54,640 bases of DNA from Vescimonas cirricatena (GTDB lineage Bacteria > Bacillota > Clostridia > Oscillospirales > Oscillospiraceae). Position 1 is the first letter of the stretch. Each line of letters begins with the position of its first letter. Position numbers and translations under genes: made by a program. The DNA is taken from contig NZ_JAJEPW010000018.1 of the NCBI RefSeq assembly GCF_020687045.1, positions 1 through 54,640 on the forward strand, written 5' to 3'. The notes beneath the pieces are model-generated. The model was not told the origin of the DNA, made no database searches, and saw only the letters and a program-made list of their open reading frames with translations. This document shows positions 24,533 through 32,600 of the stretch, piece by piece.

Positions 24533-24580
24533 GTAAAGACGCGCATTGGCGCGGTTATACAGAAACAAGGAGGGGCATCC

Positions 24581-26287
24581 ATGGAACAGACCAACCAGAA
24601 GCCCTTACAGAAGGAAAAGAAGCCCCGGTCCCCGGGCCGCACCGCGGGCCTGATTGCCGGCATCGCCGTGGGCGTGCTGGCGGCGGCGTACATAGCCGTC
24701 TGCGCGGTGGCCGCCGCCGGAGGGACCACCCTGCGGGGCACCCGGGTGCTGGGGGTGGACGTAGGCGGCCTTACGGCGCAGCAGGTCCGGGACAAGTGGC
24801 AGCGGGAGGGCGACGCCGCCTGCCGCAAGGAAACCATCGACCTGACCCTGGAGGACCAGGTCATCGGCACGGTGAACCTGACGGAGCTGGGGGTGTCCGT
24901 GACGCCCCAGGAGGCGGCCCAGGCCGCCTGGAACGCGGCCCACGGCGGCAATTTCTTCGTCAACGGCTATCACCTGATCCGCAGCTGGTTCGGGGACACC
25001 CAGGCGCAGGTCCAGTGGGACCTGGACGCCGGGCAGCTGTCCCAGCGGGCAGAAAGCCTCAGCCGGGAGCTGAGCCTTGACCCGGTGGACGGGGCGTACC
25101 GCATGGAGGAGGGCAAGGGCGACGGCTTCTACGTCACCAAGGCCGCCGACGGCCGCACCATCGACGGGGACAAGCTGGCCCGGGCCCTGCACCAGGCGGT
25201 GACCACCCGGTGCATGGACCCCATCCCCTGCGTCAGCACCATCACCCAGGGCAAGCCCCTGGACCTGGCGGCCCTGGAGCAGGAGATCGGCGGCCAGGGA
25301 AAGAACGCCTCCTATGACCGGTCCACCGGCCAGGTGGTGGAGGGGCGCATAGGCGTCACCTTCGACGTGGCCGGGGCCGAAAAGCTGGTGGAGGACGCCC
25401 AGCCCGGCCAGGAGATCGTCATCCCCGCCCAGATCACCTATCCCACCGTCACCAAGGCGGAGCTGGAGAAGGTGCTGTTCCGGGACGTGCTGGGACAGTA
25501 CACCTCCTATGTCTCCGGCACCAGCGACCGGATTTTCAACGTCCGCAAGGCCGCCGGAAACATCAGCGGCTCCGTGGTCAACAGCGGCGAGAACTTCAGC
25601 TATAACAATGCCGTGGGCCCCACCACCAAGGAGGCCGGGTTCAAGATCGGCACCGCCTATGTGGGCGGCAAGGCCGTGCCCTCCTATGGCGGCGGCGTGT
25701 GCCAGGTGTCGTCCACCCTGTACTATTCGGCCCTGCTGGCCAACCTGAAGATCGTGTCCCGGGCCTGCCATATGTACGCCCAGGATTATGTCCCCTCCGG
25801 GTGCGACGCCACGGTGTTCTGGCCGTATCTGGACTTTGTTCTGCAGAACAACACGGACTATCCCATCAAGATCGTCACCTATTGGTACAACAACAACGTC
25901 ACGGTGAAGATCTTCGGCACCAAAACCGACAGCAGCTTCGTGAAGATCACCAGCAAAACCGTGTCCACCACCCCCTGGAAAACCATCTATAAAGAGGTGG
26001 ACAGCCTGGCCCCCGGCGCGGAGCGGGTGACCCAGTATCCCATCACTGGGTTCACCGTGCAGACCTGGCGGAATGTGTACGACGGCAACGGAAATCTGAT
26101 CTCCAGCAGTTTCGAGGCGGAGAGCAATTATGACAGCCGGGACAAGATCGTGGAGGTGGGCAAGCAGGAGCCCCAGCCGGAGCCCAAGCCCGACCCCACA
26201 CCCACCCCAGAGCCTGAACCCACCCCGGACCCGGAGCCTGAACCCACACCCGATCCCGCCCCGGACCCGGCAGAACCCGGAACATAA
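24581..26287 (+). CDS. VanW-family cell-wall protein with YoaR-like domain
   Basis: The 568-residue protein has a basic N-terminus, one membrane anchor (about residues 21-46), then a putative peptidoglycan-binding YoaR-like region with GTRVLGVDVGGLTAQQVRDKW and a second half-repeat. The VanW domain spans about residues 335-460 (FNVRKAAGNISGSVVNSGENFSYNNAVGPTTKEAGFK; then PSYGGGVCQVSSTLYYSALLANLKIVSR). A G5-like beta segment follows, and the C-terminus is a 40-residue tail of repeating Pro/Glu/Asp, as in wall-spanning proteins. VanW is named for a vancomycin-cluster gene but has no proven enzymatic role. There is no vanA/vanX-like gene here, so resistance should not be inferred. The ATG follows AAGGAGGGG. 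Confidence 0.87.
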   Translation: MEQTNQKPLQKEKKPRSPGRTAGLIAGIAVGVLAAAYIAVCAVAAAGGTTLRGTRVLGVDVGGLTAQQVRDKWQREGDAACRKETIDLTLEDQVIGTVNLTELGVSVTPQEAAQAAWNAAHGGNFFVNGYHLIRSWFGDTQAQVQWDLDAGQLSQRAESLSRELSLDPVDGAYRMEEGKGDGFYVTKAADGRTIDGDKLARALHQAVTTRCMDPIPCVSTITQGKPLDLAALEQEIGGQGKNASYDRSTGQVVEGRIGVTFDVAGAEKLVEDAQPGQEIVIPAQITYPTVTKAELEKVLFRDVLGQYTSYVSGTSDRIFNVRKAAGNISGSVVNSGENFSYNNAVGPTTKEAGFKIGTAYVGGKAVPSYGGGVCQVSSTLYYSALLANLKIVSRACHMYAQDYVPSGCDATVFWPYLDFVLQNNTDYPIKIVTYWYNNNVTVKIFGTKTDSSFVKITSKTVSTTPWKTIYKEVDSLAPGAERVTQYPITGFTVQTWRNVYDGNGNLISSSFEAESNYDSRDKIVEVGKQEPQPEPKPDPTPTPEPEPTPDPEPEPTPDPAPDPAEPGT

Positions 26288-26332
26288 GCATAAAAAATCG
26301 GGGCCTTTTCAGGGCCCTGATTTTTTATGCTT
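26286..26332. terminator. Terminator of the VanW gene
   Basis: A long stem (AAGCATAAAAAATC...GATTTTTTATGCTT) around GGGCC/GGGCCC covers the junction of the converging VanW and response-regulator genes. Confidence 0.85.
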
Positions 26333-26333
26333 A

Positions 26334-27062
26334 TCAAAAAGGGCCTTGCCCTTTTTGAGACTCGCCGTCCACCAGGGAGCGGAAAAACGCCTCCCGGGCG
26401 GGATGCTGATAGGTGCGGCTGATGGGGACGCAGCCGCCGCTTTCCATGACAAAGGCTCCGTCCCTGATGCACCGGATCCGGGACAGGTTCACCCAATAGC
26501 TCTGGTGGCAGCGGATGAAACCCCGGCTCTCCTCCAGCAGCTGGGCGGGGGTCCGCTGGGTCATGAAGTCTCCCCGGGTGGTGACCACCCGGGTTTTCCG
26601 CAGCACCCGCTCGGCATACAGCACCTCCGACACCGGCACCCGGTACGATGCGCCGTCCCGCTCCAGCAGCAGGTCGGCGCGGACGGCGCCCAGGGCGTCC
26701 ATGGCCCGCCGCAGGGCGGGACCCAGCCGCTGGGCCATCTGGGATTTCAGGATAAAATAAACGTGCTCCACGTCATACACCGACGTGGCATAGTCCAGAA
26801 AGCTGCTGACGAAGATCACCTGGCAGCGGGGCAGCTTCTCGTGCAGGCGCTGGGCCAGCTCGATGCCGCTGCTGTCGGGCATACAGATATCCAGCAGGGC
26901 GATGTGGGGCCGGTAGCCTCCGCCGGTAACGGCGTCCATCAGCTCCCCGGGGGCGGAAAACGTGCGGATGTCGCAGTCGGCAGCCTCCGGCGTCTCCCGG
27001 GTGCAGCGCAGGGTATTCTGCATATGCAGGGTGTCGTCGTCGCAGATAGCAAGACGGAACAT
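26334..27062 (-). CDS. LytTR-family response regulator (AgrA/VirR-like)
   Basis: The 242-residue protein has a receiver domain (MFRLAICDDDTLHMQ, acidic residues at 8-10; phosphoacceptor in LLDICMPDSSG near residue 58; FILKSQ near residue 105) joined to a LytTR DNA-binding domain (LLLERDGASYRVPVSEVLYAERVLRKTRVVTTRGDF, then FIRCHQSYWVNLSRIRCI). It probably binds paired direct repeats at target promoters. The last residues (SQKGQGPF) are encoded by an AAAAAGGGC/GCCCTTTTT palindrome that also occurs outside genes at 10708. The start shares one base with the kinase stop (TGATG), so the pair is coupled. Confidence 0.9.
   Translation of the reverse strand: MFRLAICDDDTLHMQNTLRCTRETPEAADCDIRTFSAPGELMDAVTGGGYRPHIALLDICMPDSSGIELAQRLHEKLPRCQVIFVSSFLDYATSVYDVEHVYFILKSQMAQRLGPALRRAMDALGAVRADLLLERDGASYRVPVSEVLYAERVLRKTRVVTTRGDFMTQRTPAQLLEESRGFIRCHQSYWVNLSRIRCIRDGAFVMESGGCVPISRTYQHPAREAFFRSLVDGESQKGQGPF
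26336..26356. repeat. AAAAAGGGC/GCCCTTTTT palindrome inside a gene end
   Basis: Nine-base arms around CTT, the same arms as at 10708-10728. This copy supplies the last codons of the response regulator. Confidence 0.65.
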
Positions 27063-28366
27063 CAGGCTTCCTCCGTTTCTCCTTGATTTTCCGGCAGCTG
27101 CAGGGCAATGGACACGGTGAACTGTCCGTCCCGGACCTCCTGGGTGCAGGAGCCGTGGTACCGCCCGGCCAGGTCCGTCAGAATGTGCAGGCCGATGCCC
27201 CGCTCCAGCTGGGGAATGCGGCGCTCCTTCCGGGTGTCATCCGCCGGGGCGGGGTTGGTCTCCGTCACCACCAGATAGTCCTTCCGCAGCCCGGCCTCCA
27301 GCCGGATGAACGGCGAGGCCACCTGGCCGCAGGCCTCCACGGCGTTGTCCATCAGGTTGCCGAACAGGATCACCAGGTCCACGTTGGCAATGGGCAGCCT
27401 CCGGGGCAGCACCACCGATGCCTCCACCGGGATCCCGGCCTGCCGGGCCTCCCGGATGCGGCTGAACAGGAAGGCGTCCACCAGCGGATTTTCGCACTGG
27501 CCCAGCTGGGAGCTGTGCTCCTGCTGGCGCATTAGCTCCCCGGCATAGGCTGTGGCCTCCTGGCGGCGGCCGCTCTCCAGCAGCAGCTGGATGGTGTGCA
27601 TATGGTGGGCGATGTCGTGGCGGATGCGGCGGTTGTCCTCGTACTGATCCACCAGGGCGGAATAGTGCTTCAGCTGGTTATCCAGCTGGTCATTCAGCAG
27701 GCGGTTGGCGGTCTCCAGCTCCGCCTTCCGGGCGGTCTGCCCGATCAGGCAGAACAGCGCCACGTCGGACACGGCAAACAGCAGGATCAGAACGGACATT
27801 CGCGGCCAGTTGACGGCCTCCGGAAACTGGGTATACAGCCGGAACATGGTAATCAGGCAGACGCTCTGCTGCAGGGGGAAAACCGTGAAGATCAGCCATT
27901 GGGTCAGGGTCAGCGGCCGGCCGTTCCGGGAGAGGGCCCGGGTGGCCAGGGCCAGGACTCCGGCATACACCGAAACCGTCAGCAGAGCCATAGGCTCCGC
28001 CGCCGCGGAGTGCCAATAGTCGACCTCCCCGTTCAGGCCAAACAGCATCGGGAAGATCACCGACAGCATCATCTCCATCATCAGGAGCGTTGCCTCCGGC
28101 AGCAGGGCCACAAAGGCCGTCAGGGGGATCGGGCTGCGGTACAGCGTCAGCCCCAGGATCAGAAACAGCAGCGGAATGGAGATCAGCCGCAGCACCGACA
28201 GCCGGTTCAGCCCATAGTTGACCCCCAGCGCCACCGCCGGGACCACCGCCGCGCAGATCAACATGGTTATCCGGAAGCTGAATCGGGGCGTCAGATTTTT
28301 CCACAGGAACAAAACCCAGACTGCCAGCAGGCAGATGTTATAAATCATGGAAACCGTCGTGCTCAA
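27062..28366 (-). CDS. AgrC-like sensor histidine kinase (GHKL type)
   Basis: The 434-residue protein has six or seven hydrophobic spans over the first ~200 residues, then a coiled linker (LETANRLLNDQLDNQLKHYSALVDQYEDNRRIRHDIAHHMHTIQ), in which the phosphoaccepting histidine sits in RHDIAHH. The ATP-binding domain has the N-box VDLVILFGNLMDNAVEACGQ and a C-terminal GIGLHILTDLAGRY. This is the kinase type that senses cyclic autoinducing peptides in the Agr system. No agrB or agrD is visible here, so the signal is unknown. I place the start at a TTG (28366) seven bases after AGGAGGG; ATG 28348 is the alternative. Confidence 0.87.
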   Translation of the reverse strand: MSTTVSMIYNICLLAVWVLFLWKNLTPRFSFRITMLICAAVVPAVALGVNYGLNRLSVLRLISIPLLFLILGLTLYRSPIPLTAFVALLPEATLLMMEMMLSVIFPMLFGLNGEVDYWHSAAAEPMALLTVSVYAGVLALATRALSRNGRPLTLTQWLIFTVFPLQQSVCLITMFRLYTQFPEAVNWPRMSVLILLFAVSDVALFCLIGQTARKAELETANRLLNDQLDNQLKHYSALVDQYEDNRRIRHDIAHHMHTIQLLLESGRRQEATAYAGELMRQQEHSSQLGQCENPLVDAFLFSRIREARQAGIPVEASVVLPRRLPIANVDLVILFGNLMDNAVEACGQVASPFIRLEAGLRKDYLVVTETNPAPADDTRKERRIPQLERGIGLHILTDLAGRYHGSCTQEVRDGQFTVSIALQLPENQGETEEA

Positions 28367-28394
28367 AAATATCCCTCCTATACAGTGAAAATAC

Positions 28395-28423
28395 ATTGTA
28401 GCATACGCCGCCGATAATTGCAA
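28395..28423 (-). promoter_or_regulatory. Promoter of the kinase-regulator pair
   Basis: On the minus strand it reads TTGCAA, a 17-base spacer, then TACAAT, ending 29 bases before the TTG start. Confidence 0.75.
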
Positions 28424-28584
28424 GAATTGGAAATTTATGGTAAATAATGTCGAGTTCTGCGCATTTTGCGGCGAATTATGCAAATTCCATGAAATGGGAG
28501 AAATCCTGGGTTATAATGACATAAAAGCGTGGTATCGCCACGGCACGGGAGGATCACGCCACCAAGAAGAAGGAGAGAACATCC

Positions 28585-29016
28585 ATGACAAGCAAGCTGA
28601 CCATTCTGTCCATTGACCCCGAGACCGCCGGTGAGGACGTCCGGCGGATGCAGGAAGCCCTCTGCCTGCTGGAGCAGCTGCGGCAACTGCTGAAAAACAT
28701 TGGAAGCCATGACCTGGCGGACCTGGCCGTCTGTGCGGCCCAGGAGCTGCAGGAAGCCGTCCGCTGCATCCGGGAGAGTGCCCGGAAATATGAAAACGTT
28801 GTGCTGGAGCCGGAGCTTACCCGTCCCGGGGAGGGTTCCGGCGCCGTCTGGCTGGCTGCGGCGGCGGCAAAGCTGCTGGCCCAGGTGCCCACCCATGAGG
28901 AATGGGCCTGCCGGGAGCAGGCCGCCATCGACCGGCACATTGCCGACGGCAAGCGCCGGGTGCGAGAGCTGACGGAGCAGCTGAGCGGCCTTCCCCGTTC
29001 GCGGCGCAGAGTCTGA
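28585..29016 (+). CDS. Helical protein of unknown family
   Basis: I do not recognise this 143-residue protein. It is almost wholly helical by composition, with Leu/Ala/Glu-rich stretches (VRRMQEALCLLEQLRQLLKNI; then LADLAVCAAQELQEAVRCIRESARKYENVV; then a C-terminal basic DGKRRVRELTEQL). There is no signal peptide or membrane span. It has its own AAGGAG ribosome site, a TATAAT box at 28513-28518 and a strong terminator, so it is probably a real, singly transcribed gene. It lies directly upstream of tRNA-Pro. Confidence 0.65.
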   Translation: MTSKLTILSIDPETAGEDVRRMQEALCLLEQLRQLLKNIGSHDLADLAVCAAQELQEAVRCIRESARKYENVVLEPELTRPGEGSGAVWLAAAAAKLLAQVPTHEEWACREQAAIDRHIADGKRRVRELTEQLSGLPRSRRRV

Positions 29017-29045
29017 TTCTGCAAGCCATTCCCCTTCCCTCATAT

Positions 29046-29096
29046 CCCCGCCCGCTGCCTGCCTTTTTCCGGCAGCCCCGGGCGGGGTCTCTTTTT
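29046..29096 (+). terminator. Terminator after the helical protein gene
   Basis: CCCCGCCCG...CGGGCGGGG with an inner GCCTG/CGGCAG-type pairing is followed by TCTCTTTTT. Confidence 0.85.
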
Positions 29097-29119
29097 GTGG
29101 CCGCCGGTGCAGAAAGCTC

Positions 29120-29148
29120 TTGAAAACGGGCGCGCTGTAGGGTATACT
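29120..29148 (+). promoter_or_regulatory. Promoter of tRNA-Pro
   Basis: TTGAAA, a 17-base spacer and TATACT end 33 bases before the tRNA. Confidence 0.82.
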
Positions 29149-29181
29149 ATGGGGGCGGCCGCTCAAGCCGACAATATATAA

Positions 29182-29257
29182 CCGGGTGTAGCGCAGTTGG
29201 TAGCGCGCCTGCTTTGGGAGCAGGATGCCGCAGGTTCGAATCCTGTCACTCGGACCA
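29182..29257 (+). tRNA. tRNA-Pro (anticodon TGG), CCA encoded
   Basis: The acceptor stem CCGGGTG/CACTCGG, D-arm GCGCAGTTGGTAGCGC, anticodon arm CCTGC-TTTGGGA-GCAGG with TGG, T-loop TTCGAAT and genomic CCA all fit. It is complete and functional-looking. It marks the left edge of the accessory island: everything beyond is AT-richer and mobile. A diverged 3' half of a tRNA-Pro stands at 50084-50130, with CACTCGGACCA shared exactly. Confidence 0.95.
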
Positions 29258-29267
29258 CCTTTCTCAG

Positions 29268-29295
29268 AGAAACCGCCTAAAAAGGCGGTTTTTCT
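29268..29295 (+). terminator. Terminator of tRNA-Pro
   Basis: AGAAACCGCC pairs with GGCGGTTTTTCT, eleven bases past the CCA. Confidence 0.9.
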
Positions 29296-29464
29296 GCGTT
29301 ATAAGTTCAATTTTTGAAGTGTGCTTGACCACATCCCAATTGTGGCCAGAGAGGTAAAACGGCAGTTGCAACCTCGGTGCGGGAGAACGCCGAAGACCGC
29401 AAAATCCCTAACCCATCCCTAACGGGTATAACTTTGGTATTTTCGCCGCAGATACGCCGGAAAC

Positions 29465-29493
29465 TTGAATTTTCCGACATTATCCACTATAAT
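29465..29493 (+). promoter_or_regulatory. Promoter of the SIR2 gene
   Basis: TTGAAT, a 17-base spacer and TATAAT. Predicted transcription begins about seven bases further, immediately at a structured leader. Bases 29296-29464 hold no gene I can support. Confidence 0.75.
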
Positions 29494-29499
29494 AATTTT

Positions 29500-29557
29500 A
29501 CGGCTGCCTTTGCGCCGCCAAGGCAGCCGTGTGGGTGTATTCCCGTGCGGTCTTTTT
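29500..29557 (+). ncRNA. Attenuator-like leader RNA before the SIR2 gene
   Basis: An early stem GGCTGCC/GGCAGCC (29502-29528) overlaps a second stem CCGTGTGGG/CCCGTGCGG (29527-29550, loop TGTATT), which is followed by TCTTTTT. The two stems share the CC at 29527-29528, so they compete, as in an antiterminator/terminator switch. A related leader precedes the DUF4238 gene at 50277-50333, with base changes that keep the second stem. The regulation itself is inference. Confidence 0.6.
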
Positions 29558-29613
29558 CGTAATCGTAATATCAGAAGTGTCTCACATCAATGCTTTTCAG
29601 TGAGGGAATCAAT

Positions 29614-32535
29614 ATGGATTGGGTAACTGCTATTAAAGAAATACAGAAGGCTCAAGAGGATGATCGATTGGTCATTTTTGTAGGAGCTGGAGTTTCCAAA
29701 AATTCTGGCGTCCCTTCATGGTGGGAATTAATAAGAAATTTTGGAGATGAGCTTGGTTATAGTCGGTGCGATACTTGTCAGAAAAAAGTTGCTGATTGTC
29801 CCAAGTCAGATTGTAAAGACCGATACGAATATACCCAAGAGGAGTTTCTTCGCATCCCTGAGTATTACTTTCAGCAAGATGCCTCCGAAAACCACGCCGA
29901 TTATTTTGGGTTAATTCAAAGTGCATTGCATTGCGAAAATGGCCCCAACCCAATCGATGATGAAATCCTTTCCGTTTTTCCCCGCCATATCATAACAACC
30001 AATTATGACCCGCTCCTCGAAAAATCTCAATCTGTGAATTCTCTGCTCTATACTGTTGTAGCTCGAGATAGTGATTTACTTGCAGAGGCAAATGATCGTT
30101 ATATTATCAAAATGCATGGCGACCTTGATAAGCCGGACACAATTGTACTCAAAGAGAGCGACTACATTAAATACGAGCAAGAACACCCTTTGATCTGCAC
30201 TTTCATCAAATCGCTTCTTGTCAATCATACATTCATTTTCCTCGGCTATTCCCTAAATGATAATAACCTCAATTTAATTATTGGATGGATCAACTATTTT
30301 AGAGAACTTCATGGTGTCAAGGAACGTCCGGCAAATTTTTGGCTTGACTCAAAGCCCGCTACACCATTTGAAGAGGCGCGTTTGGAAAGCCGCAACATTT
30401 ATGTTGTTGACCTCAGTTCTTTACCTGCTGATTTAGGCGAAAAGGCAGGCGTTCCATCCTCCATTACTAATGGTACTGGGCGAAAGCTTTTTACATTCCT
30501 TCGCTGCATTACAAACCCTAAAATTACTTATCAGCATATTCCGCTTGAAGATCGAATCGTTGAGAAGTATCAGCTATTAAAGTCGTATTCTAAGATTTCA
30601 CACCAAGATCTCATTGCGGTGCATCCACTTGGTCGGACAAAGTTTTTGGACACGGAACTTATTTTCTACGAGAAGCCTTGGTATGAGTGTATCCAAAAGC
30701 TCTTATCTGATAGCCATTCTGTTGTATCCAATGTCTATAGACGTGCCGGTATATCCGCAATTCATTTTTATGAGAGCGATTCACCGTTCCCTGTTCCAGA
30801 TGTCTACGAGCCAGTAGATTCTCTTTTCCAATTGTACCTTGACAATAACTACAGCACACTAAACGCAACGCTCGAAACCTGCAAAGATTTAGTCCAGAAA
30901 ATGCACTATAGTCATTTGCTTGGTAAGGACAAAAAGCATGTAGAAATGTTGCTCTCTGTTATTACAAAAGCAAATCCGCCTGACGATTATGTTTCTGTTT
31001 TACTATCTAAAATGAGGGCACGCATTGCAACGCTTTCCTATTTTGAACGACAGGAGAATAAAACCTTAGAGCTGCAAAGGGCGTTTAACACGTCCCCGCC
31101 CGAACGCTACAAGAACGCCGTATCCTTTTTGAGGATGCTATTTGATTCTCCTGCAAAGAATATGCAGAAGATGGAAGACATTCTTAGCAAACACGAAAGG
31201 AGGTACGCATTCGACAACAGAACTACCTATTTCGATCATTCATATATTGGCTTATGGGAATTGAAAGCGTATGCTTACGACTACTATTTCTTTTTCAAAG
31301 AAAACGGAATTCCGCTTGACTACTTCTCAGAACCCAAAGAATATTTTAGCTATTATTTAAAGGCGTTACTCTGTTCGTACTCACCCGAAAGCAAAAAAAT
31401 GGATTTCTGGGGTATTGGAGCCCATAAAGAGGAACATAATTATCCGATTGGCGAAGTAGATTTGGATATGCTCGTAAAATTCACCTCACCTAAGACTCTG
31501 AAATCCTGGCTCAAAAAATATTCAGTACAAAAGCTGAAAATTGAAGATGGGCTCGATATTACCCAAAAGTTTGTAAACCTATGCGCCAGTTTAGCCCATT
31601 TCAGAATCAGATATTGGCATGAGCATATCCACTGCTTTGCGATCATTCTCTGCTCGGTTGATTTAGGCAAAAACAGTGTATGTGCTATTTTCAGGGCTTT
31701 GGCAAATGTTGTAATAGAGGCATCAAAGTCAGCTCCCGTAATGGTCGAAGATGTTTTTGACGCAATTGAACTTATTGTAAACCACATATCGGTTAAAGAT
31801 GTCTGTGCAGAAAGGACTTTGCTCCTCGATGCACTTTTAGCTGATGCGATTTACCCTTTGCTGATAGATCGAAAGAACAGTTCATTTGGACGCATTATCA
31901 GAAAATATGCCGACGAAATATCTCAAGACAACAGGGACCAGTTCAAGCGACATATTGATGGAATAAACGATATCACGCAAAAGGTAAAGAAGTTGTACTT
32001 TTTCAGGTCTTTCTATTCAAAAGAATTCTGTACTACCTTTTTTGGGGAGCATCTTGATCATCTTTCAGCAGAGCAGAGTTTTAATTTGCTTACAGAAAAT
32101 ATCCTACCGTTTGATGAAAAATGCTGGGCGAAATTCATCTCAACTTTGGAAAAACAGGATGCGGCAAGGAAAGCACAGCCAGGGATGCGTACTTTTCCTG
32201 ACTGGTTAATTGTGACCATTGAAGAGTGTATGATCTTAAAGCTATTGGGATTTGATATAGACCTTACTTCCTTAGAGCCATATGCCCATTACTCTGAACA
32301 CCTTTCCTTCATGGTAAATCCAGAAGCTTTCGATTACTCTCAGGTAAATACTGAGCATTATATGTGGCAAAATCTCATATACTCAAAAGAATATCAGCCT
32401 TATTTTGTTGAACACAAAAGTGCGGTATTGTCTGATGATTTGAGAAAAAGCTTTGACTTGGGTGTTGCGACAGAGGCGCAGCAAAAAATCGTATATGGTA
32501 TTTTGTTGAGTCAAGATGAACTTCAACGCTTTTGA
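29614..32535 (+). CDS. Large SIR2-domain protein, probable anti-phage defence effector
   Basis: The 973-residue protein has an N-terminal SIR2-like domain. It shows VIFVGAGVSKNSGVPSWWELI (about residues 21-41, the NAD-binding GAG), ITTNYDPLLE near 130, and KMHGDLDKP...SDYIKYEQEHPLICTFIKSLLVNHTFIFLGYSLNDNNL. The long remainder (from about residue 290) is helical with no motif I know. Size and layout resemble defence-associated sirtuins such as DSR2, which destroy NAD+ on phage infection; assignment to a subtype is not possible by eye. I start at ATG 29614, eight bases after GAGGG; ATG 29590 lacks a site. The gene is far more AT-rich than the chromosome. It is the left-most cargo of the island and has a promoter and leader of its own. 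Confidence 0.8.
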   Translation: MDWVTAIKEIQKAQEDDRLVIFVGAGVSKNSGVPSWWELIRNFGDELGYSRCDTCQKKVADCPKSDCKDRYEYTQEEFLRIPEYYFQQDASENHADYFGLIQSALHCENGPNPIDDEILSVFPRHIITTNYDPLLEKSQSVNSLLYTVVARDSDLLAEANDRYIIKMHGDLDKPDTIVLKESDYIKYEQEHPLICTFIKSLLVNHTFIFLGYSLNDNNLNLIIGWINYFRELHGVKERPANFWLDSKPATPFEEARLESRNIYVVDLSSLPADLGEKAGVPSSITNGTGRKLFTFLRCITNPKITYQHIPLEDRIVEKYQLLKSYSKISHQDLIAVHPLGRTKFLDTELIFYEKPWYECIQKLLSDSHSVVSNVYRRAGISAIHFYESDSPFPVPDVYEPVDSLFQLYLDNNYSTLNATLETCKDLVQKMHYSHLLGKDKKHVEMLLSVITKANPPDDYVSVLLSKMRARIATLSYFERQENKTLELQRAFNTSPPERYKNAVSFLRMLFDSPAKNMQKMEDILSKHERRYAFDNRTTYFDHSYIGLWELKAYAYDYYFFFKENGIPLDYFSEPKEYFSYYLKALLCSYSPESKKMDFWGIGAHKEEHNYPIGEVDLDMLVKFTSPKTLKSWLKKYSVQKLKIEDGLDITQKFVNLCASLAHFRIRYWHEHIHCFAIILCSVDLGKNSVCAIFRALANVVIEASKSAPVMVEDVFDAIELIVNHISVKDVCAERTLLLDALLADAIYPLLIDRKNSSFGRIIRKYADEISQDNRDQFKRHIDGINDITQKVKKLYFFRSFYSKEFCTTFFGEHLDHLSAEQSFNLLTENILPFDEKCWAKFISTLEKQDAARKAQPGMRTFPDWLIVTIEECMILKLLGFDIDLTSLEPYAHYSEHLSFMVNPEAFDYSQVNTEHYMWQNLIYSKEYQPYFVEHKSAVLSDDLRKSFDLGVATEAQQKIVYGILLSQDELQRF

Positions 32536-32558
32536 GTTACAGTTTTGACGGAAAGGCG

Positions 32559-32592
32559 AGGCCCAAGGGACGCAATCTTGTCCCTTGGGCCT
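32559..32592. terminator. Terminator between the SIR2 gene and the integrase
   Basis: AGGCCCAAGGGAC and its exact complement (13 bp) with an eight-base loop separate the converging genes. Confidence 0.82.
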
Positions 32593-32600
32593 TGTTGCTT

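Noticed and set aside
24581..26287. Vancomycin resistance determinant
   Set aside because: VanW-domain proteins are widespread in clostridia; there is no D-Ala-D-Lac ligase, dehydrogenase or dipeptidase gene nearby.
27062..28584. A complete Agr quorum-sensing locus
   Set aside because: Only the kinase and regulator are present; I found no AgrB-like membrane protease or AgrD-like peptide on either side.
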